Positions 57,157-64,000 of a stretch of DNA of 64,000 nt are shown here, piece by piece. This stretch comes from Gibbula magus (Eukaryota; Mollusca; Gastropoda; Trochida; Trochidae). The notes under the pieces were generated by a model. It searched no databases. It saw only the letters and a program-made list of their open reading frames with translations, and was not told the DNA's origin. A program made the translations under genes and the position numbers. The stretch lies in NCBI GenBank assembly GCA_936450465.1, contig OW388296.1:12211867-12275866 (forward strand), read 5' to 3'. Within the stretch, counting starts at the first letter, position 1. Each line of letters starts with the position of its first letter.

Positions 57157-57769
57157 GGGACAATCTTGTATGATAAAGACATTATTCGCAGAAAAGACTC
57201 TTGTGACCATCTGTGTACATTGTAGTGTGTTACATTAACATGACGTCATCCTGCAAAGGGCCGGTAGCATTGAATATCGTGTTCCCAAACACGCCTGGTA
57301 ACTGTACTTCTGCTGGCCACGTGATGTTAGACCAAAGCTGTTGATGACGTCACAGTGACTAAATGATTGCACAGATGTAAAGTTCGGCGGTGTACACTTT
57401 GTTTGGCGGTGATGACCCTCTTTTAGTCTGACACTGGTCTGGCCTGTCTGTATTCTGTGTTGTTAAAGCCTAGTTAATGTGGTTTCGGCGCCTCCGCAGA
57501 TTCAAGCGACCATGGTATGTCGTGCTCACAACTGCAGGATACACATTTTGTGGTCGTTACGCATGTGCTGCTTAACATGCTGAATTATGCCTTTTAAGCT
57601 GTTTGTGCTTCATCCTGTCAACGTCAATCTGAGTAGATACGTGGTCTTTCACTGGGTACATTTAAAGTTGTGTTCAGATGATGTTGCTAAATAACATAAT
57701 TGTTAATGAAAACACAAATTTGATATTTGTGGAAAATAATTATTTTGGTCAAGTTTCTTTTGCCCGTGG

Positions 57770-57925
57770 GTTTAGTTAATTATGTAGCATTTGTATCAGA
57801 CATATTCGATGGACACTGGATATATTATGTGGTGCCCTTCTCGTCTCTAGGGTATAATGCTAGAAACGAGAAATATGGGCCTAATAGAACAGAGGTTACG
57901 ATCGAAAATCTGAGGGTACAGTAGT
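57770..57925 (+). repeat. Dispersed repeat shared with ACS upstream blocks
   Basis: 'ggtataatgctagaaacgag', 'aaatatggg.cctaat' and 'aacagaggttacgatc' match 16760-16850 and 36210-36295, and, inverted, 48150-48260. Non-coding. Confidence 0.55.
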
Positions 57926-58307
57926 AGAAGAAGTATGAAGAGAATGGTGCTGTATAGCAATCAATGTTTTGTCACATCACTTGATTTTTTTTTTAATCAT
58001 ACAAGTAACATAGTGACACTGAATGAGAGAAGTGTCGTGCCCTTGATGATGTAAATTTACAGCATTATTAGGTAAATATAAAGAATTGCGATATCATGTA
58101 TATGCATATATATGACAGAAGATTTCATTGAATCTGACACAATTTTGATTTCTGAATTATCTACGTTAGTTCTAGGGTTGGCGTTATCTTTATTTCTCTC
58201 CGGTTCTGTGTCTCATTTTATACGATTAAGAAAAATAGTTGAATTTCTGAATATTAACAATCTTTTGTAAAATCTTATATTTAATAAATGTGATTGTTTA
58301 CTTGCAG

Positions 58308-58411
58308 GGGGCTGCCAGTGTGAGTTTGTCGCTCGGGCTCTATGTCGTCACAATGATCTCCTGCTGGCTCGCCGTGAAGAACTAGCCAGACGTGGTGCAG
58401 CTGTCCCTTGA
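58308..58411 (+). CDS. Small secreted protein gene, alternative last exon
   Basis: The acceptor 'tgtttacttgcag' opens an exon usable in two frames. Joined in phase 0 to the donor at 56883 it encodes 25 residues, GAAS then about 19 mostly hydrophobic residues to a stop at 58383-58385. That is a GPI-anchor-type signal (small omega region, hydrophobic end), giving a roughly 74-residue CD52-sized mucin-like surface protein. Joined in phase 1 to exon 2 it encodes a GCQCEF..C.. tail of about 33 Arg-rich residues to a stop at 58409-58411. The third frame stops at once. Which junctions are used is inference, but a chance hydrophobic end in just the phase offered by the exon 3 donor is unlikely. Confidence 0.5.
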
Positions 58412-60832
58412 CGAATCTCCTTGACGACTGTTTATACTTTAACTATCCTGTCTATCATACTTGTAACTTACACATCCTCGATAGTGTCCAGGGTATACGT
58501 TAAGATAAATATCTACCGGAATCTATACACGATCTTGATAAATGATTCAATGAACTTCTTCTTGGTGTTGGGCATTAAACGAAAGCTTTCTAACGGAGCT
58601 GGTTTCTATTAACTACTCTGTATGGTATTTTATCCAATCAGGTTCTTAGTAAGGAAGTTGAAAGTACCAATCAAAATGACCCTTTCATAAATCACTTCAG
58701 TACTGTTCCTCGGCGAGACCTCATAGAAGGAGACTTGCTGTGGAGACTGATGTGTTTGGTTACTTTGAGAATATAAATAACCGAGGTTTATATGAACCAA
58801 GGTATGAGAAGAGATTGATAGAAGATATACCCTGGATATATCGAAGATGAACCTACATCTATATGAGTCTTTCATTTAAACGTACTGTGATTTCAACTTG
58901 ATTGAAACCAACGAAGCCAGTGCTTATTTCTGAAGTCATGGTTTTTATCGAAGATATACAATTTTAAAACGTTTTTTTAAATATGTTTTTTTTGTTGTTG
59001 TGAATTCACAGTTATACCTTTGTGATCATGTGATCATAATTTCATACAATGCATGTTTAATTAAACTGTGCACATGAAAACTGTTCATAAGGATTAATGT
59101 GGCTTTAAAAGTTAATGTTCGTAATAGAACTTGTTCTCTTGTTAGTTAGTTCAGAAAAAGCATTTTTTGGGGGGACATGTTTGTTCAATATCAGTTTTCG
59201 TAAATTCTTGATTAAGGCCTCAGACAGCAGGAGATATTGTTCACGGTAATGACTTGGTTTTGTTCTCTCTCATACAAATGGTACCTATGAATATTTACGA
59301 TAATGAGTCAAAACATTTGAGATATTTTTCTTTATTGTTTGAAAATAAACTGTTGACTGTTTACCTTGTTTGTTAGTTACTACTTGTATATTTGGTAAAC
59401 TAATGACCAACAAAACTCATCAACTCTCAAGGAGATGCATTATTAAATGAAAGTATGTCATTAATGACAAACCTAAACAACATTTTATTTTGCATTTCGG
59501 GATGTGATGCGTTTTGTTCGTGTCTTTATTTATTTGACAGCCTATAGAAATAACATTGCTGATGACTCATGCAGTGAGAAACTGAGAGAAGAAAAATAAT
59601 TATTTGAGTTTTTATCAAAACATCTTTGATGTTGTATAATATAAAATTATATTTTCAAATGTGTGGATGAAGAAGAAAATATTTTTAGAAGCTAACTTGA
59701 ATATAAACTTACATATTTGTTCGTTATTAAGATAGGAGTGAACCTTCATTAAATTGTGTTTCAAAATATATTAAGTGGATGAAATATTATAAAATGAAGT
59801 GTCTGTAAAATATCTACTCAATTTAGCAAGTGAGTAGTGTTTGATGCCGCGTTAGCAATATTGCAGCTATGATTGACGTCTTCTCTACCGAATACTTCAG
59901 CAGCGAACAACAGATAAAACGTGATAGGTTTAATCGTCATCACGCTATAGTGGAGAGTAATTCTTTAGCAACAACCGTTCAACACAGTCGACATCTTGCC
60001 TCTTCGTAGTCCTGTGAGTTGTAAACTTGTATATGGTTGTAACCGGAGGCTTATATAGTACAGGGATCCGTTACGTAACAGCGAGCGCTTATAATCGCTC
60101 ATTGATCGCTCAATGTAGAGCTCAATGTAGCGCTCAATGTAGCGCTCAATGTAGCGCTCAATGTAGCGCGTTCTCTCCTGAACGACACTGTGAGATTCCT
60201 CGAGGTTTGCTCGCGGTGCTACGTATCGCTGCATTGAGCAATCGCGGTCAAGAGTATGATATGAATGAGCGATTACTTTTAAACCTCTCTTGAACATGGC
60301 CCTGGCTCACATTACACAATCATATTAAAACGAGCCTATTTTTTTTGTTCAATATTGATTTTCTGGAATAATGATCCATAATTTGGATAATTCTGTTAAA
60401 ACATGCAAATCGTAAGTCGTAATTTGGATGTTGTTCATCAACGAGTGGGGCAACTAATCTCGCAAGTCATAACTTAATATTAGCCAGTGATTGAAACTTG
60501 CGTGAGGGAAGTTGAAAGTGGACTTGAAAGCACCTTCCCACGGCATAGGTGACGTGTAATTTGCGACCTGTGATAGGTGTTATCATTCTCTCGTCACAGA
60601 TATTACTCCATAGAAGAACTGAGTGGAATAACATTAGTGTGAAGAGAATGAGGCGATATACGCTTGCGAAACATGAAAACTGTTCATAAGGATTAATGTG
60701 GCTTTAAAACTTAATGTTCGTGATAGAACTTGTTCTCTTGTTAGTTGGGGGGGAAATGTACGAGTGTTCAATATCAGTTTTCGTAAATTCTTCATATGCA
60801 TACGCCCTCTCACATTGCTGAGGGGAACCTAT
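58412..60832. other. 3' region and intergenic DNA, no gene seen
   Basis: Possible 3' untranslated region of the secreted-protein gene, with AATAAA at about 59343. 59072-59205 is repeated at 60672-60795 ('gaaaactgttcataaggatt', 'gaacttgttctcttgttagtt', 'gttcaatatcagttttcg'), a local direct duplication. Small frames lack coding signals. Confidence 0.5.
60106..60170 (+). repeat. 12-bp minisatellite 'gctcaatgtagc', five copies
   Basis: Perfect or near-perfect copies. It produces overlapping open frames on both strands (60027-60293 and 59965-60297) that are artefacts of the repeat. Confidence 0.9.
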
Positions 60833-61215
60833 TTATTACTCAACCGTGGTGAGATCACTCATTAGATAACAATGAGTTGGTTACACACATGTGTGATACC
60901 AACGCGTGCTGCCGTAACGTCATAATCGGCGCGTCATAGTCGTTTTAGTTGCCGTCACAATGTTAGCCGCGCGACTGCAATAGCGGGTGACTTTTTTGCA
61001 AGTAAGCGTCACTAAAAGCGTTTTTCTCGCAATTCAGCGCTATTTACATCATTGAGTAATAAATAAAATACTAAACTCTGTCCCGTTAGATAACATGTTA
61101 ATGAAACTCGTGAATGGCATCGGTATTTAACTCGCTTTCGCTCGTTAAAATACCAAACCATCCACTCGTTTCATAAACATGTTATTAAACGGGACGTCGT
61201 TTAGTATTCTATATG
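60833..61215. mobile_element. Fold-back MITE, 'TTATTACTC' family, copy 3
   Basis: Starts 'ttattactcaaccg'. The inverted 'gagtaataa' is at 61064-61072, followed by a strong inner inverted repeat: 61066-61132 against 61150-61215 ('aatactaaac', 'gtcccgtt', 'aacatgtt', 'gaaactcgtg'). Contains several 'cgtcata/cgtcaca' phrases, like the other copies. Confidence 0.7.
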
Positions 61216-62089
61216 TCTCTACTGCCAAGAAACCATGGTGACAAAGCATGTCCTTAAAGGCAGGTACTCATATGAGAGGAATTTAGATATAGCTGGTAGA
61301 TATTGCGTCATGAGTTATATATATTATGTATGCATACACTGTAGGAGACAGTTTGTGATAATTGCTGTGTAAATACAACAAACCCACGTTTAGTTTACAA
61401 AGTATAGAATAACACAAAACAAACTGACAGCTTACGACGGATGAGTTGTGTCTGATCCAGATCGTGACATAAATACAAACACATTTCTCAGAGAGTTCGC
61501 CCTAGTGTTATTTCCTTCTGGCATGCAGGGTTAGAACACCTTCAATATTTCAAAGTATACCTCAATTTGAGAAATTTAGTAACCGTGATATGGTATACAC
61601 AAGTGTTAGGATTGTCATTGCATAATGTCACTAAAGATCTTGTAATATTACAATGAGCTTCACTGTGCAGAATAAGATTTTTAACGCTATCCTAAAAACT
61701 AACCCCCCCCCCCCCTTTTTCTTGTAGACGTGTTGACATGACTAGCGGTTCATGTATAGCCCAGATTTGATTTAACAAGTTCTTTGTAACCGCATACGCA
61801 CGTAAGCTTATAACTTTATTATTCAAGCAGTCTACACTCGTCGTTTTAGCAACACAATACACAAACAGTACTAAAGACTAGCTAGCAATAAAACGCAGGT
61901 ATACGGCAGCGTTATATTATAACCGGTGATCATGGATGCCCCAAAAACAATGAAGTCAACTTGGAATGATAATCTCGTGAAACTGAGTCATACGACTTTA
62001 GTAACCATAAAACGATCTTTTAGTAGTCTGTGACATCATAAAATAATGATGTGTCAATGTCTCAAAAACAAGGACTTATCACATGTATT
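61216..62089. other. No gene seen
   Basis: AT-rich; C-run at 61701-61715. Confidence 0.5.
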
Positions 62090-63640
62090 CCAAAGGGAAA
62101 TACACCAAAACAATTTATGAAAAACTGGCGACCAATTTCGCTAATATCAGTATTTTATAAATTTGCCTCATTGGCAATTTCGAAACAAATTTAAACTTGT
62201 TTCGGACATATTAATAAACGAGGATCAAAGGGGTTTCATATCTGGCAGATATATAGGCGATATTATCAGACAGGTTTATGATTTGATTAAATATACTGAT
62301 ACATACCAAATCCCTAGACTCCTCCTTTTAATACATTTTGAAAAAGCATTTGACACGGTTGATTTGTCATTTATCGATAAAACCCTCACCTTTTCTTAAC
62401 TTTGGAGATTCCGTTAAAACATGGATAAAGGTTTTCTATAAAAATATTAAATCAAGTGTACTGGTAAATGGTTTCGGATCAAGCAACTTTGAAATATATA
62501 GGGGCTGTCGTCAGGGTGACCCACTATCTTGCCTCTTCACTACCTCTTCATACTTTGTGTTGAAGTTTGGGCAATAATGAAACGCAATAATGCTGACATA
62601 AAAGGAATTCATGTCGGCAATGTAGAATATCTTCTCAATCAGTTTGGGATGATACCTCCTGTACTCTTGATGGATCAGAACGATGTCTGCAATCAATGCT
62701 TCAAGTTTTAACTTTTTTGCCCGTTTTTCAGGACTAAAAGTCAACATAGACAAAACCAGAATTATTTTGCTTGGTTCAAAGAAACGCTCGAGAATAAAAC
62801 TATGTCACAATTGGAATCTAAATTGGATACAAACAAATTTTGAACTATTAGGAATAAAATTTGACTTGGATATTGAAGATACGATTGATCTCAATGACAA
62901 AGACAGGTTAAGACACTGTGAAACCCTCATGTCAATATATGGTCAATTCGAAATCTCAACCCTTTGGGTAGAACAACCATATTGAAATCGCTTATCCTAC
63001 CGAAATTAAACAATCTATTTGCTTGTCTACCCAATCCACCAGTTCGATTAAGGAATTCGAAACAAATGTTTCCGATTTATATTGGGAAACAAGCCTGATA
63101 AAGTTAAGCGTGATCAGCTGATATGCACTGTTAAAGAGGGTGGCCTTAATGCACCTGATATAAAATAAATAATACAGGCTCAAAAGGTTTCTCTCATAAT
63201 CATTTTTTATAAAAACTAGAACGTTTGTAATCTATTTTATGAAAATCTACCTAAACTTGGATCTACAACTATTTTTGAATACTACTGTCCAAATTTGAGA
63301 AAGACTATCATACTACTGGTTCGCAACAAGTTCTACTGTGATCTCCTTAATGCTTGGTGGGATCTATTATCTAGACACAACGACGCAGATTCACCGAATA
63401 ATATTACCACGCAGCTGATCTGGTATAACCAAAACATCCTGATCGATAGAAAAACTATTTTCTATCGAACCTGGAATGCAAAAGTTTTTTTCTTTATAAA
63501 TGACTTTCTGGATGATTCGGGTACGTTCTTATCTCGAGATAGGTTTTGAAACAAATATAAGCTAAAAGCAAATCATCTAGAATACAATGGGGTCATTAAC
63601 TCAATTAAGGCATTCTTTAAAAAAATGACACAAAATTAGA
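62090..63640 (+). pseudogene. L1/Tx1-type LINE ORF2, frameshifted RT region
   Basis: Successive plus-strand frames give the reverse transcriptase in order: 'NWRPISLISVFYK' (about 62122), 'DQRGFISGRYIGD' (62224), 'LLIHFEKAFDTVD' (first catalytic position, Asp replaced by His), 'SSVLVNGFGS' and 'GCRQGDPLSCLF' (62455-62540), the DDTS box (about 62650), then 'FSGLKVNIDKTRIILLGSKK' (62735). The DDTS frame is entered by a shift, so the Phe-Ala-Asp-Asp box is broken. A weaker C-terminal part runs to about 63540. At least five frame changes are needed. The endonuclease domain is not seen: a 5'-truncated, dead copy. Confidence 0.8.
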
Positions 63641-63837
63641 AACTATTTTAAAAAAAGCAAGCTCCTATACAACCACACATGTTACACTTTTTGAAAAGTA
63701 ATAACAGCCAAAAGTTCTATAGAGCTTTACTTAAAACAAAATCAATAAAAAAAAAATTACATCACGATTTGTTATTGGCTGAACAACACATGCTGTAAAC
63801 TGTGTACACTGCCCAAAGGTTTTTTTCTGTCCCAATA

Positions 63838-64000
63838 TATTATCTTATATCTTATCTTATATCTTATCTTATATTATCTTATATTATCTTATCTTATGTT
63901 ATCTTGTCTTATCTTATCTTATCTTATCTTATCCTATCTTATGTTATGTTATCTTATCTTATCTTATTGTATCTTATCTAATCTTATCTTATCTTATCTT
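63838..64000 (+). repeat. ATCTT-type microsatellite, runs off window end
   Basis: Tandem 'tatct' (atctt) pentamers with ten-base variants. It follows the LINE by about 200 bp and may be, or have grown from, its 3' tail. Confidence 0.9.

Noticed and set aside
59965..60297. Overlapping 88- and 110-codon frames on both strands
   Set aside because: Both are created by the 12-bp 'gctcaatgtagc' repeat (RYIERYIE and CSAQCSAQ translations).

Overview
This window is nuclear DNA of a metazoan, most likely a marine mollusc. It is AT-rich, with single-exon and intron-split coding parts, splice sites and no operons. Its repeats (Penelope, DIRS-like tyrosine recombinase, Ty3/gypsy, L1/Tx1-like and Rex1-like LINEs, Tc1 and pogo derivatives, fold-back MITEs, and repeats holding 'agctcatcaggcctgaaaggcc' or 'gggccataactcc') are of the kind common in mollusc genomes. 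The species cannot be fixed from sequence alone.

Positions 1-47815 are a tandem segmental duplication. Three full units and one collapsed unit each centre on an acyl-CoA synthetase-like (ANL superfamily) gene: ACS-A 17379-19001, ACS-B 37067-38686, ACS-C 43417-45036, and a last-37-codon remnant at 47640-47753. The unit start (an 'attactggggaattcct'-like block) recurs at 1, about 39840 and about 47427; unit 2 lost its start, and a 4.6 kb spacer (20233-24892) takes its place. Within the units lie old insertions inherited by more than one copy: a DIRS-like tyrosine recombinase element, Penelope pieces, and a degenerate Ty3/gypsy element on the minus strand. Other insertions are unit-specific, so one unit serves as the empty site for another.

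From 47816 to 53600 there are no clear protein genes. It holds a tRNA-like SINE head and a 38-bp minisatellite of about 25 copies, whose unit is the same module that forms the arms of two large hairpins earlier in the window.

At about 53620-58411 there is a small, probably real, intron-containing gene for a tiny secreted Ser/Thr/Gly/Ala-rich protein. Reading through its third exon gives a four-cysteine tail. Splicing from an internal donor to a downstream exon would instead give a hydrophobic, GPI-signal-like tail. The rest holds a Rex1-like fragment, a fold-back MITE, a local duplication, a frameshifted L1/Tx1-type LINE (62090-63640) and an ATCTT-rich microsatellite running off the end.

The three ACS genes are the only long intact reading frames. 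They presumably encode paralogous acid:CoA ligases acting on related but possibly diverging substrates. The mobile elements are nearly all broken. No complete new defence or mobile system is visible; the most novel items are the putative secreted/GPI-anchored switch gene, the hairpin-to-minisatellite link, and the mobile repeat carrying arrays of nuclear-receptor-like half-sites.
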